Positions 47,364 to 59,507 are shown, numbered from the stretch's first letter. The stretch: 64,000 nt of DNA from Tubulanus polymorphus (GCF_964204645.1 NC_134035.1:9734501-9798500), one strand, 5' to 3'. Notes: generated from the letters alone by a model not told the origin. Made by a program: numbers and translations.

Positions 47364-47995
47364 CAGGGTCCGATCCGTACAGATCGGTCATTCCTCATTG
47401 CATCATCCAATTATTGTAGACTCCTCCTAAAATCGGTTCTGTTTACGTCAGAGAACTGGTTTACCGGTAACTTACTGGTTTCGCGAGCCAACTTTTATCC
47501 TTCAGACTTCCGAACTAATTTTTCAATTCAGTAACCGCCTAATAAGGTTTAAAAAAACCCGGTCCCGACAGAACTGATTCAGCAGAGTAGTTAACTGTAC
47601 AACTACAAACATTTCTAATTACCCGTTTCTCATATTTGAAGGAATCTTAAAGGAGTTTCGGGCATTTCGCTCAAATCAAAGGAGTTAAAAGCATTTTCTG
47701 TTGAGGAGTTTTTAAGGAAGTAAGCAATCCTAGGGACCATGAGTTTTCCATGCGATTACACAAAATTTCCTGAGTGAATCCGCGGAGTGTCTAGGTTTAA
47801 AATGTAACAATTCGTTCGTCTTTTCATCGAATCAAGTATTGCGAAAGAAACACGTGGTCAATAACATTGGATCCAAATTCCCCAAAAGTTCCAGGTTTTT
47901 GGTAAAATTTGTTGGAAACTCCCAGTTTCCCTAATCTTCTTTCTAGATTTATCAGATTCCCTTCCAGTTTTCCAGATTTTCCAGGACAACGGCCA
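47364..47995. repeat. GGGTCCCTAC-family element abutting a subtype A repeat
   Basis: 47364-47738 opens CAGGGTCCGATCC and ends TCCTAGGGACCATG; its interior matches 8843-9221. From 47738 a subtype A copy follows directly (TTTTCCATGCGATTACACAA, GTCTAGGTTTAAAATGTAAC, ending GACAACGGCCACTG). Confidence 0.7.
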
Positions 47996-48424
47996 CTGCG
48001 GTTAAGTGCGATAATTCGAAAGTGATCGTTCGTCGTTTTTAGTTTTCTTAAAAAAAATTTTAAAAAACGACGCGCCAGACGTTGTCGTCGTCGTCGTCAA
48101 TCGAAAATGATCCCGATTTTGATTTATCGCCGTGGAACGAAACGATCGCCGAGAGCCGGTGTGTGAGCGAGAGCTGAAATCAGCGGGGACGACAAATTAT
48201 TAACGAACATCCCATCAGCAGATTACAACCGATCAATCGATAAATGAATTCATTCTACGGCGACGACGAGAGAAAAGACCCGAGGGCCAGTTTCACAGTA
48301 CGTAGCTCTCGACTCCAGTCAACAAACTGTAAAAGTGAATGACATCTTAGCAGTAGAATTCTGTCGAAAAGGTTACGAAATTGAAACCTGCTTTAAATAA
48401 TTTCAAGAGATTAAAAATTAAATC

Positions 48425-48645
48425 GGGGTGACCACGACATATGTTACATGCTTTTCCCGTGACTATTCCCTGACATGTAAGCCGTTTCCTCTGACTTGAT
48501 CCGTTAAGAATCCAATCGATTAAAACAGTCAAATATGTAAGACATAGACAGAAACTGAATGATTTTACGTACGATCTAGCAATCCGAACAGATTTCCCTG
48601 ACTTATCCCTGAATTTTAGCATTTTTACAAAAATCCCCGACTATT
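48425..48645 (+). repeat. CAGGGTGGCCACT family, subtype B
   Basis: GGGGTGACCACGACATATG at the left, then ATTCCCTGACATGTAAGCCG, ACAGTCAAATATGTAAGACA, GACAGAAACTGAATGATTTT and CGATCTAGCAATC, co-linear with the copies at 20.1 and 54.4 kb. Confidence 0.8.
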
Positions 48646-48915
48646 TTCCTCCGACTTATTCAAAGATGACGCAATGTTAAGCACTCGTCTAGAGACCATC
48701 TTATGATCGGTTTTTTAAGTAGCCATCGAAAATCTTCGTCTATAGTCTAAAATCACCTCGGATACGTAATCACGGCCCCGGGGCACAAATTGCTAAGAAA
48801 AGATCGCCTTAAATCGTAAAGACCGCTCAGATTGGCTCACTGAGACCGGTGATAAATCTAAGCGTTAATCGTGCAAATTGCCCCAGTATCGCGGGCTTGA
48901 AAAAGGCGTACACGC

Positions 48916-48985
<70 letters not shown>
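48916..48985. repeat. (AT)n microsatellite, about 70 bp
   Basis: Uninterrupted AT dinucleotides. Both strands read as Ile-Tyr repeats, giving spurious short frames. Confidence 0.95.
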
Positions 48986-48989
<4 letters not shown>

Positions 48990-49408
48990 CCTCGGGCGCA
49001 TTCGATATTTGATCCGATTGTGCTTCAATGACACAGACATACACTTATTACATTCATTACATCTGAACTGCATTATCGGTGCGACCAGTAGTAATTAAAT
49101 TGCCAATGTCCACAATCTGTGGGTCATTCTCAACCAGATTCCAGACACGGCCAGATCCGGCGCTTTAGAAGCAGCCAGACGATACCAGCCTCATCCCCAG
49201 CATCATCATCATAGCGGCTGATAGAGTTGGTAAAAACTATTGGACTATTCGCACATGCGGAAAACGACCACGAATATAAGAACGGACTAAACGGGCTTGA
49301 CGCCCATCCTCATCCTCATGCTCATCCTCAACGGTGGGTTTGTGAAGGACTAACTAAACTAACGAATAACTCAAGTAAACATGAAGGAAAACTCCCTACA
49401 TACAGATA
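48986..49408. other. Intergenic, nothing recognised
   Basis: A short CATCCTCATGCTCATCC tract near 49307-49330. No exon identified. Confidence 0.4.
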
Positions 49409-49790
49409 AGAAACAAATCCCGTTCGAAAGTGGCAATAGAGTCTAAAGGGTTAATCGTTTTTTTTATAGACGCCAGGGAAACAGATTACATTTATATATA
49501 CACCAAACAAATCCTGAACAAAAGTGGCAATAGCGTCTAAAGGGTTAATCGTTTTTTTATAGATGCCAGGGAAACGGATTACATTTATATATACACCAAA
49601 GAAATCCCGTTCGAAAGTGGCAATAGCGTCTAAAGGGTTAATCGTTTTTTTATAGATGCCAGGGAAACGGATTACATTTATATATACACCAAAGAAATCC
49701 CGTTCGAAAGTGGCAATAGCGTCTAAAGGGTTAATTGTTTTTTTATAGACGCCAGGGAAACGGATTACATTTATATATACCAAATCCCGC
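49409..49790. repeat. Tandem repeat, 93-bp unit, about 4 copies
   Basis: CACCAAA recurs at 49501, 49594 and 49687, 93 bp apart. The unit includes AAAGTGGCAATAGCGTCTAA, AGGGTTAATCGTTTTTTTAT and GCCAGGGAAACGGATTACAT. As 93 is 31 codons, the minus strand stays open (49451-49831) with a 31-aa repeat. Confidence 0.92.
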
Positions 49791-50257
49791 GCGAAGATCA
49801 TCCATAAATTATCGGTTATATATATATGCAAGATTTCTGATGGCCGTACGATACTGAAATCTCGACCGAAACGTTGTCGTTATCGATTAGAAATATTCCG
49901 TCGTCGTCGTCTCTCTCGCGCTCCTACCCGATGTATAAAACAGCCTCTCGCCGACGGACGAGCAAGATTTGCTATTTAAGTCACATATTCGGTTATACAA
50001 TACGTCGTAAGCACTCGCGCCCCAACGATGACGACGATGAAGATGATGATGATACAATATTCATTATAAACCGCAGCATGTATTCATCAATGAGTTTCTC
50101 TCTACACACGAGATATATCTGTACAACACGCATGTATTATATATCCCCTCATCCCCCCTCCCCCGCCCACAGCACGGGTAGAAATCGCTGAAACATCTAA
50201 CGTCGCTCAGGCCGGCAGAGCAGGTCGGACCTCCCTGCGAATGGTTTCCCAAATAAG

Positions 50258-50445
50258 GGTGGTCACTTTCCGCCAATTGAAAAATTCCCCGATTTTTCTC
50301 GTTATAACAGAAAATTCCCCGACTAATTCCGAGGAATTTCTAGGTTTGAAATTCATTCATTTTTCATCGAATCACGTATTGATAAAGAAACACGCGTTCA
50401 ATAACATCAAAAGAGTTTTCCGGGTATTCCAGGTCAGTGGCGATA
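50258..50445 (+). repeat. CAGGGTGGCCACT family, subtype A
   Basis: AGGGTGGTCACTTTCCGCCA at the left, ATTTCTAGGTTTGAAATTCA, then AATCACGTATTGATAAAGAA and ATTCCAGGTCAGTGGCGA at the right. Confidence 0.85.
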
Positions 50446-50540
50446 GAAGAGCTTTCCCCGGCAGTTTTAGGGATAGAGGGTGAGGTGCTTGGAACATTAA
50501 AAGCTCTGCATCCATAACTTCGTATCAGCACATGTGTGTA

Positions 50541-50596
50541 TACATACATACATACATACATACATACATACATACATACATACATACATACATACA
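50541..50596. repeat. (CATA)n microsatellite
   Basis: About 14 tetranucleotide units. Confidence 0.95.
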
Positions 50597-50892
50597 CGCT
50601 CGCGCGATAAGCAAAAAAGCTCCCGTCGCAAATTTTCAGCGATAAAAACTATTATAAGATAAATACTGTTTAATTATGTTCGATAGAGCTCGCGCGCAGT
50701 TGTCAATAGTGACTACGTTATAAAAATCAAACTTCAATACGTCGTCGTTCTGTTCGTCGTGTCGTGTCTATACTAGAATCGGTATAATATGACGCTGAGT
50801 GAGTCAATATACTACAGGCATCGGGTCCTTCGTATCGTTATTCAACATTCTAGCATAGAGATGCGTATATAGTCGTTAGATGTAGTCAGACA
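50597..50892. other. Intergenic, nothing recognised
   Basis: No exon, repeat or site supported. Confidence 0.4.
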
Positions 50893-51172
50893 GGTCCGGG
50901 GTGGTCACTTACATTTGACTCGCTTTTTGCCCGACTATTTATTCCCTGACATGTTTTCCCCGACTCGATCTGCTAAGAATCCTATCACCCAGTCAAATAT
51001 GTAAGACATAGACGGAGATTATTTGATTATACGTGCCATCTAGTCTAAATTTTCCCTGATTTTCAGCTTTTTCTTTTACAAAATTTCCCGACTATTCCCC
51101 GACTTATTTTAAAGAGAAGAAGATTTCCTGACTTTTCTCTGATTTCCAGGTAAGCGTCCACCCTGAAGTTCA
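50893..51172 (+). repeat. CAGGGTGGCCACT family, subtype B
   Basis: GGGGTGGTCACTTACATTTG, then CCCAGTCAAATATGTAAGAC, TTCAGCTTTTTCTTTTACAA and TTTCCAGGTAAGCGTCCACC at the right. Confidence 0.8.
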
Positions 51173-51460
51173 CTCGAAGCCCAACTCTCCAGGGAGCATC
51201 TAGCAAAATTGGAAGGCCTGATCCAGAAGGAAAGAAATGGCATTTCTCGGATAAAGCAGATATGTCAAAGGCCACCGGTTAGGTCCCTCGTAAATTTAGC
51301 GTGAGATATATTTTTTTAAGAGATCCATCCTGAAAGATGTAATTTCCGACTCAGGATGAGTAGTGTCAAATTTGCTTGTTTTAAGTACCACATCTGTATT
51401 GACGAAAAGGGCAACCTCCATGGACCTGCTCGGTTCCGTAGCCTAACATGAGATTTAAGG

Positions 51461-51461
51461 C

Positions 51462-51508
<47 letters not shown>

Positions 51509-51528
51509 TAATAATAATAATAATAAAA
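51461..51528. repeat. (AAT)n microsatellite
   Basis: About 22 units with one GAT interruption near 51507. Confidence 0.95.
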
Positions 51529-52085
51529 TTAAGTTTATAAAGAGCTGTAATTCCGCGCCGAGACAAAGTTAAAAAACGCTCTTCTGGAATGCGGAAGCAA
51601 GCTCGGAAAAGTACTATTTTGAGGTGAGACTAGAATTGGATGAATGACATATCCAGAACTCGGTTGAATGAATGGAATATCCAACCATATCCCCCCCCCC
51701 CCCCCGTTCAGACATCGGATACACAAGAAAATGTCTCGCACAATTTTTAAACTAGTGTTTGAATAATTCATTCGAACGCTTCCCGCCGAGTAGAGACTAC
51801 TTACTTAATATACACACGTACGTATATTTCAATGCGAGTTAAGTCGATGAATTATTCAAATTCCGACTATACGCGATTATCGAACGCCATCGATCGGTTA
51901 CCTGGACACCGATTGTGTTCACGCGAAATCACTGTGTTTTATTCATCGCGTTTCCGAATGCATGACCCGGTCACCAGGTGGCGCAGCTCGCGCGAGGCGA
52001 AGATGCTGTATTCGGATCTAAACCCCGATAAATAATAATCATATGAATATTGATCTCATTTGTGTGTGAACTCTTTACACAACGG
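51529..52085. other. Intergenic, nothing recognised
   Basis: A poly-C run of about 16 near 51690-51706. The 67-aa plus frame (51832-52035) has no known domain. Confidence 0.4.
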
Positions 52086-52088
52086 CCA

Positions 52089-52089
52089 G

Positions 52090-52126
<37 letters not shown>

Positions 52127-52127
52127 G
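52089..52127. repeat. (CAG)n microsatellite
   Basis: About 13 units with one CAA interruption. Confidence 0.95.
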
Positions 52128-52374
52128 AAAGTAAACCAATAATGTGAAACCGTCAATTCACTGAATACCAGCCTCAAATGAAATTGTATTGTATTAAAGA
52201 TTCTCATAGCACTCTTAACACCATCGGCAACGGCTGCAACAGCACCGGCAGCACATCAAATACAGCCTCAGCTGCATCCAGTATATCAGCTGCAGGTGGA
52301 ATGGAACTAGCACCATCGGCGTCGTATGCACAATGCACGTACAAATGCAGGTGCTAAGCAGGGCGCCACAACCT

Positions 52375-52560
52375 GCCGAAGTGCTATCAGTATCAACTTG
52401 AACTTTCATTGAAATTTGAAAGAAAACGTTTCAAATTTATTAGTTATCAACAGTAAGAACGTCTGTAACATCTTTTGAAGACAGCTATGAAATCAAATCA
52501 GTATTTCTCAGGACAATAAACTGAAAATCTGTAACAATTGGCAGCTCTCGCTACAACACT
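52375..52560 (+). repeat. AACATTTCATTGAAATA-family copy
   Basis: CTTTCATTGAAATTTGAAAG, CAACAGTAAGAACGTCTGTA, and AATCAGTATTTCTCAGGACA are co-linear with the copy at 35488-35665. Confidence 0.75.
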
Positions 52561-52997
52561 AGGTTCACAAAATTAAGCCACATCAGCATCGCGTGAAATG
52601 TGACGAGGCCCATCAGCTTTTCGCGCAATGGCAATAGCATAATCAGCTACAGCGGTATCAGACAAATTAGCAGCATCAAAAAGCGGCACCAGCAGAGCTA
52701 ACCGGTTCAGTTGTCGCTGCAATATGTGCCTAACACAGCGACCACAAGGTCAGGTCGACCATCTCTGGATAGACCACAGTTGTGATCATATATCAATTAA
52801 ATGCAATAAGTTCAACATTCTTTCGTGATGGGTGGCGCGTAACATTATAGTCAGAGGGTTGAAAATGCCAAATCATCCCGCACCAACACAAGACTTCTGA
52901 TGAATCACCCTTCATGGCAATAAACCCAAATAAAAACGCATGATACATTGTATTTCTGATAATAAGCATAGATACCAAAGGGGTAAGGCCAACATGG

Positions 52998-53545
<548 letters not shown>

Positions 53546-53547
53546 TA

Positions 53548-53770
53548 ACCCGGGCCAAATTGGCACGGTCAGACCCGAGCCAAATAAGGCGCGTACCTAA
53601 TTAGAGAGCGCATTCCGACAGAAACCTCTCACTTGATACTAAACAATGCTTAAACAAAGCGAATTGGGTTATTACCGGTTCCAGTTGCAATTCACACTGT
53701 GCTAGAATTTGGCTCGGGCCTGGTCCGACGTTTTCGTTCGGGCCAAATTTGAACCGGGCCAAATATGCTC
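53548..53770. repeat. Inverted-repeat element with GGGCCAAAT motifs
   Basis: CAGACCCGAGCCAAAT near 53570-53585 mirrors ATTTGGCTCGGGCCTG near 53707-53722, and the outer GGGCCAAATT / GGGCCAAAT motifs recur on the right. It may be a MITE of about 220 bp; ends not fixed. Confidence 0.5.
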
Positions 53771-54439
53771 ATATGATTGTGGCTTATGGCGATCTATGTC
53801 CAATTGTCATCAGCAATTTTGGAGAATTCATCAAATTAACTCAGTAGAAACCGCCAACTTGAACTCGGCCAAAATTTCGATATATCAAATTATTAGTTAT
53901 CGCGAGGCGAGACGAGCGAGAGACGGGCGAGAAAGCGATTTCGTCGAGGTCGTCAAACGGCGAGTAATGGGTTAATATTTCACGAGAAACATTCTCGTCG
54001 TTTAAGTATTTGAATTGCATCTCTCGTCGAAACCAACGAGGAAATAGAAATGTTCGCAGCTTGATTGCCGCAAATCTAATCGGGACGACATCTCGAGAGC
54101 CGGCGACCGAGAAGGAGGCAGCTTCGACGACGACGACGCCGCGTCGCTGGCTGTTTGTCAAATGAAATTATGCGTCTACGAGGATGTCGTCGTCGTATGT
54201 CAGCCCCCCTCGCACCCCTCTTCCCCCCTTCCCCCCCCCCCCGGTCGACATTCTCAATACACGATACACACATGTATCGACTGATTGTTGATTATTTCAA
54301 CAACACAATCATAAAGACTAGATACGTATGAAGAAAAACCGTGAACATCGAAAAGTTACGTGACTAAGAATCCAATCTCAGATCTCACAGATCACGTTTG
54401 TTCCAGATAATCGGAATAATGAAGACCCATCTTTAGGGC
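53771..54439. other. Intergenic, nothing recognised
   Basis: TCG/ACG runs at 54125-54141 and 54186-54198, and a C-rich tract at 54203-54243. Short frames are compositional. Confidence 0.35.
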
Positions 54440-54682
54440 CCATACTGAGTACTTGATTTTCACCCGACTGTTCCCTTACATGCACATCATTGTTTTCACT
54501 GAATGGATCTGCTAAAAATCAAATCAATTAACACAGTCAAATACGTAAGACACAAACGGAAACTGTTTGATTTTACATCAATCTAGCAATCTCTACAAAT
54601 TTCCCTGACTTTTACCTGATTTTTTAAAGATAAGAAAATTCCCCGACTTCTCTCCGATTTCCAGGTAAGTGGCCTCCCTGCC
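54440..54682 (+). repeat. CAGGGTGGCCACT family, subtype B
   Basis: CCGACTGTTCCCTTACATGC, AATGGATCTGCTAAAAATCA, CACAGTCAAATACGTAAGAC, and the right end CAGGTAAGTGGCCTCCCTG. Confidence 0.8.
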
Positions 54683-54839
54683 ATAGTCGCTGTCATCTCC
54701 AAAAGCGATTTCGAATCATAACATTAGTCAGAATTAGTTAAGGTTAGAACCAAGATAAGCTTAGTTTGGCCTTAAATCTTAACCTTGAATGCAAATGGCC
54801 ACGCACGGGACTAGTTTTCGCGAAGTAAATCAAAACGAG

Positions 54840-55022
54840 TGAATCAGAGTTTTTTTCTTGGGTTTAGAAATGCTGGTCAATAGCATATCCAAAATTCCCA
54901 GACCTTTCCAGCGTTTTTCTTTTTGCAAAATTTCGTCAAAATTTCTCGGGAGTCTTCTGCGATTTCGTTTCTAGATTTTTCTAGTTCGCCGAGTTTTCAA
55001 GGTTTTCCGGGTCAGCGGTCCG
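54840..55022 (+). repeat. CAGGGTGGCCACT family, subtype A, partial
   Basis: AATGCTGGTCAATAGCATAT, TCCAGCGTTTTTCTTTTTGC, and TTTTCAAGGTTTTCCGGGTC. Only the right half of the element is present. Confidence 0.65.
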
Positions 55023-55434
55023 TTATCGGTAAGCTTGTACGAATCGCAGTGCGATGTGTCGGATACAGATAACACATTGTCCGATGACCGCGATGATAAC
55101 TGGGGACGATGATAACTGCCGTCGTTGTTATCCGGTTACGGGTGTTTATACGTCGTCGAGTCGAGTCACACGTGACGCTCCGTTGAAATTTATTTGATGT
55201 ATTGATCTCTTCGCCCGATGAAGCGAATACATTAATGATTACTTTACTGAAATCGAATCGAACGAGAAGCCGCCCGCGAACACAGCCATCAATTGCCTGA
55301 TCACTTGTTTCAACGGTTGCTGGTATTGAACAGATCTTACTCCGATGCCGTAGCTATGCATTATACATGTATAAGTATATATATATATATATATAGACAT
55401 GAAGTGCGGGATGGCTAGAATCCCGAAACTAACT

Positions 55435-56245
55435 CAAGAGTGGCCACTTCTATTTCACGAGCTTTTCCCCACTATTATATTCACGTTGTTTTCCCTGACT
55501 TGATCTGTTAAGCCTAGCGCACATCGATACTGCGATTGGAGACAACTAGTTGCTACCGAACGATTACCCCGCGCATCGAAATCTAATTACAACCGGTCAG
55601 TTGCAGCAACTGCATGGCTCGTGTCGATCGTCGAGATCCAGAGCGCGCACATCGACGGATATGACTGCGATTGAGTACAACCAGTTGCTCAAAAGTAGAA
55701 CATGGGCAACTGGCTGGAACTGGAGATAGATCGACGCTTACCAATCGTAAGCTCGCTCACATCGACACATTCAAGCAACTGATCGTATCCAGCCAGTTCC
55801 TATCTTGCGCCGAAAACTGCGTTGCAACTAGTTGTCTCCAATCGCAGTGTCGATGTGCGCTAGGCTTAACTATATCCCCATAACATAACCTAACTTAGCT
55901 TTAAGAATCCGATCAATTAGCACTGTCAAATACATGAAACATAGACAGAAACCATTTGATTTCATGCCTGATCTAACAACCTCAACAAATTTCCCTCACT
56001 TTCCCTGATTTTTAGCGCGACAACCGACTGTGGACTGTGGTCGGCCTTGGGGTTTCGTTGTGTATCGTATCGCTTCACTTAAAGCCAGGTGCACTGGAGT
56101 CTGAGGATGTGAAGACCCGACGAGTGAGGTTCTTATTTCTGTGGAGTCGTATTTCGTTTTTTTTTCTCTCTAAATTTCCTGACTATTTTTAAGAAAAGAA
56201 AATTCCCCGACTTTTCCCCGATGTGCCTGATTTCCCGGTAAGCGC
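55435..56245 (+). repeat. Subtype B repeat broken by two insertions
   Basis: Left part 55435-55511 (GAGTGGCCACTTCTATTTCA, TTGATCTGTTAA). The middle part resumes at 55866 (AAGAATCCGATCAATTAGCA, TTTAGC at about 56015), and the right part 56165-56245 (TAAGAAAAGAAAATTCCCCG). The first gap is a TTAA-flanked MITE; the second, about 56016-56160, is an unassigned segment. Confidence 0.75.
55512..55865. mobile_element. piggyBac-like MITE with 40-bp terminal inverted repeats
   Basis: A 354-bp element flanked by TTAA at 55508-55511 and 55866-55869. Terminal repeats begin GCCTAGCGCACATCGATACT and end GTGTCGATGTGCGCTAGGC, about 40 bp with one or two mismatches. Subterminal copies of GCGCACATCGAC and CAACTGG motifs occur inside. 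The frame at 55671-55883 crosses the right end and is not a gene. Confidence 0.88.
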
Positions 56246-56824
56246 CCGCCGCGCAACTTTACCGCTTCAGTTAATTCCCGATACGGAACCGACAGAAATC
56301 GCGCTAACATCATAAATAGAGTAGTAATATAGACAATCGTGGAACCCGCGGCTGTATTTAACCTTTATAATAAACTAGATTACCAGTCATATTACCAGTC
56401 ATATTACTAGTCATATTCAGCCTATTTCGGACTTCATCATCATCGTCTTCGATCTATATAGAATCGACCACCAACAGCAAGAATACTCGCGACTCAATCA
56501 GACTGTGCATGTCCCTGCGCAACCGGTCCAGTCGCGCTTGGGGACGATGCTCAATTGGAGCAGGTCAGCAGTAAGAATTTACGACTGGTTCTTTTTTCCC
56601 GATATAAGGGTCTTTCTCTATTGCTCTCACCGCGACGTCTACAATACGATTACTCCAAAATCTGACGACGGAGATGTTTTTATTTGATCGCGTCAGGCCC
56701 GAAGGACGGGTGTAATATCTCTCGACGTCTCGTCCCCGCGAGCTTCGTACGTAATTAGTACGTTACAAAAAGGCAATGTCATTTGGGAAGGATTTCGGGT
56801 AGACCTATGTGTGTCGTTTAATAT
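56246..56824. other. Intergenic, nothing recognised
   Basis: ATTACCAGTCAT-type short repeats at 56379-56416. No exon supported. Confidence 0.4.
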
Positions 56825-57252
56825 CAGGGTGGCCATTTACAAATCCCTGCTTTTTCCATGTGATGACACAAAACTCCCTGAGCGAATCAGAGAAATTTCT
56901 AGGTTTATAATTCTACAATTCATTTACTTTTCATTGAATCACGTAGTGACAAAGAAACACGAGGTCCATAGCATTATCCGAATTCCAGATTTTTCCCGGT
57001 TTTTGGTAAAACTTTTCAAATCCCACGAGTTTGCACTGATTGTTCTATGCAATAACACATAACCTGAGGAAATCTGAGGTATTTCTAGGTTTAAAATGTT
57101 AAAATTCATTCTCATCTTTTTATAAATAAAGAAACCCGTGGTCAATAACATTATTTGAATTCCCTGAGTTTTCCAGTTTTTTTTTTATAGAAAAATTTGT
57201 AAAATTCATCTGATTTTTCTGATTCCCCAAGTTTTCCTGTTTTTCCAGGTCA
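56825..57252 (+). repeat. CAGGGTGGCCACT family, subtype A, doubled
   Basis: Two co-linear halves: 56825-57000 (CAGGGTGGCCATTTACAAAT, AATTTCTAGGTTTATAATTC) and about 57010-57252 (ATTTCTAGGTTTAAAATGTT, GTGGTCAATAACATTATTTG, ending TTTTTCCAGGTCAGTG). Probably a partial internal duplication or two tandem insertions. Confidence 0.8.
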
Positions 57253-57740
57253 GTGCTAGCCCGGTCCCCACACTAACGGTCCGTTGAACCCATGTCGCGG
57301 CCACGCTTCAATTATTCGGCGCCATTCGCGCGCCCGCACCGTCGTATTAAAACACATTATTGCGTTCGCGCATCAACTCAAATCGTGTCTCGCTCGTCCG
57401 ACGAAGAATAAAGAAGAGGAAACTGATTGAACGACGAACTTCTCGAGAGAATAAAAATTGAACGATTGTCAACGATTGAATGAATCGGTTACCGGTGTTT
57501 TGATGTGAATAGCAGCGTGGGCGGACAGAACGAAGCCTCTTCATGTGAATTTTTTCCAGAATTCTGATCTGACGGATGTAAATGCAGCAAATGATTCGAT
57601 ACAATGAAGTGACAGTGATAAGAGAAAGAGAGAGTGATAAGAGGGGAGATGCAGGGAGAGGGAGGAGTGAATTTATTTGGGAGTGCCCGATTTTCCCATG
57701 TTTAGAATTGCTATTTATACAGTAAAGTACAGTACATTAC
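57253..57740. other. Intergenic, nothing recognised
   Basis: GA-rich at 57620-57665. The 85-aa minus frame (57347-57604) has no known domain. Confidence 0.4.
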
Positions 57741-58146
57741 AGGGGCTGCAGTTGCTCAAAAGTTGGTTAGAGCTACGTGCAATTTTGCTCGTAGGTTACA
57801 GTTAACCAGTAGATAGTTGACTTAGTGACAATTGAAAGTCCATAGTTTCTATGGTATTACCCAGGCCCGTAGGTGGAGGGGGTTACTGGGGTTACTCGTA
57901 ACCCCCCATTTGGCTGATAGTGCCCTTTTTCTGAGATGTACTAATCTGATTAAAACCTCTTTACTTCTTTACCTTGGGCACACTTTCTACGAAAGGGCAC
58001 TTTCATTGACGCAAAAGGGCAGTTTCCATGCATAAGATGGAACCAGAAGGCTTTTATTACAAATAACCCCCACACTTTAAATCCTGCCTACGGGTCTGTT
58101 ATCCACTGGTTATAAAGTTTAACCAACTCATGACCAACTGACTCCA
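57741..58146. repeat. Foldback element, family 3, split by an insertion
   Basis: Left arm GGGGCTGCAGTTGCTCAAAA and right arm AACCAACTCATGACCAACTG are the two halves of the palindrome seen intact at 11953-12082. The 237-bp interruption is listed separately. Confidence 0.75.
57862..58098. mobile_element. hAT-like MITE nested in a family 3 foldback
   Basis: A 237-bp segment with ends CAGGCCCGTAGGTGG and CCTACGGGTCTG (inverted, one mismatch). Interior GTAACCCCCCATTT. Flanks ATTACC and TTATCC may be a degraded target duplication. The 67-aa frame inside (57832-58035) has no domain. Confidence 0.75.
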
Positions 58147-58484
58147 GGTTTCTATTGGCTTCTACCGATTCCAGAATTCACTTGTGGCGCGCGTTCGTTT
58201 CAACCAGAATACGCTCTGCCCATTACAAGAATAGCTTATAAAACCTGTAAACCTGATAGAAGACGGGCCGGTCGAGAGTTTGTTTTAACCCGGACCTTAA
58301 ACGGGAACGCAACGTTCAATCAAAAACTGCCTTAGTTTCAACATAATGCGGAACGCTCGCTGTATTTGATATTGATTTCAGCAATAAGACATACGTCCAC
58401 GATACGCGATCGCATTTCAAAAATCAAATATTTTCCTATAGTTACAAAGTGGACGGTTACAATAAATAACACAAGTGTCAAACA
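58147..58484. other. Intergenic, nothing recognised
   Basis: No supported feature. Confidence 0.4.
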
Positions 58485-58514
58485 TAATAATAATAATAAT
58501 AATAATAATAATAT
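58485..58514. repeat. (AAT)n microsatellite
   Basis: About 10 units. Confidence 0.95.
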
Positions 58515-58827
58515 TCTAATATTCATCATAAATATATGTATATCATCCGATACAGTTACGCGCACGAACGGTGATAAACACCAGCTCAATGCACAAGTAA
58601 TCATACGCAACAGAACACCCCCAGCTAGCGGTCTAAACTCAAGGTCATAATCGCGTGGTACGCAAACAAAACTCAAGGTCGCCATACGCACTAACCTAAT
58701 GGACGATCGATTGATATATTATATATCTCATATCAAATTATTCTATTAATTCAAATACACTCCACTGCATTCGACTATCTATACATATGGTTAGTTATGA
58801 TTAGTTTTTTCCATCCTCCGAGATTCG

Positions 58828-58962
58828 CCAGTTGCACAGTCGTGACATTAGTCCAAGTGTGGTCTTAAATCTTAAGACCATCTTAAGTTGTTAGATTGGC
58901 TATAGAACTAAATTGGTCTTAGACTGGTCTTATGTCTAAGCCATGACTATGCAACCGGCCCC
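58828..58962. repeat. Foldback element, family 1
   Basis: GCCAGTTGCACAGTCGTGAC at the left, ATGACTATGCAACCGGCCCC at the right. The inner text TCTTAAGTTGTTAGATTGGC followed by TATAGAACTAAATTGG is nearly the 48-bp unit of the ROPN1L intron array. Confidence 0.8.
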
Positions 58963-59291
58963 AGTAGCTGGTCTCTCTGTTAAATCTGACCATCTCAAAT
59001 ACTCGGCCAATATTTGAACGCTGTAAGGCAGACAGAAGGGCGGATCCAGGCCAAAAGAAAGGGAGGCGTCCGCTTAAGGAACGTAGGGCCTTTTTCTAAG
59101 CGTTGCAGCAATAATTGCGTTGTTCCTACAAACGATGACTTTTCAGATCTAGTAGAATGGTAAACCAGCTAGTTTCCGAAACAAAATTTATACATTTTTT
59201 TCAGTTGTTCAATACTAATATTCACCTTTCTTCAGAAAATATTCAGGGCGAAATATTTGAGGATATTAAGTAGAGGGCTTAAATAATATCA

Positions 59292-59425
59292 AAACTACGA
59301 CGATTAACCTAAATACCCACTCCCCCCCGGACATACGTCAATGTAGCCAGGCCCCCTCGATGATTAACCTACATACCCACAGCCCGGACACACGTCGATG
59401 TAGTCAGGCACCCCTCGATGATGAT
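59292..59425. repeat. Tandem duplication, about 58-60 bp, two copies
   Basis: CGATTAACCTAAATACCCAC at 59300 and CGATGATTAACCTACATACC at about 59358, each followed by GGACA.ACGTC.ATGTAG.CAGGC. Confidence 0.75.
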
Positions 59426-59507
59426 TAAAATGACGTAGTGTTAATCCGGCTTATGTTCCACGTCAATGTACGAGCGTCAATCTGTCTGTCTGTGTCATAA
59501 AATTATA

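Noticed and set aside
49451-49831. 126-aa minus frame with 31-aa repeats
   Set aside because: Explained by the 93-bp tandem repeat. No known domain or splice context.
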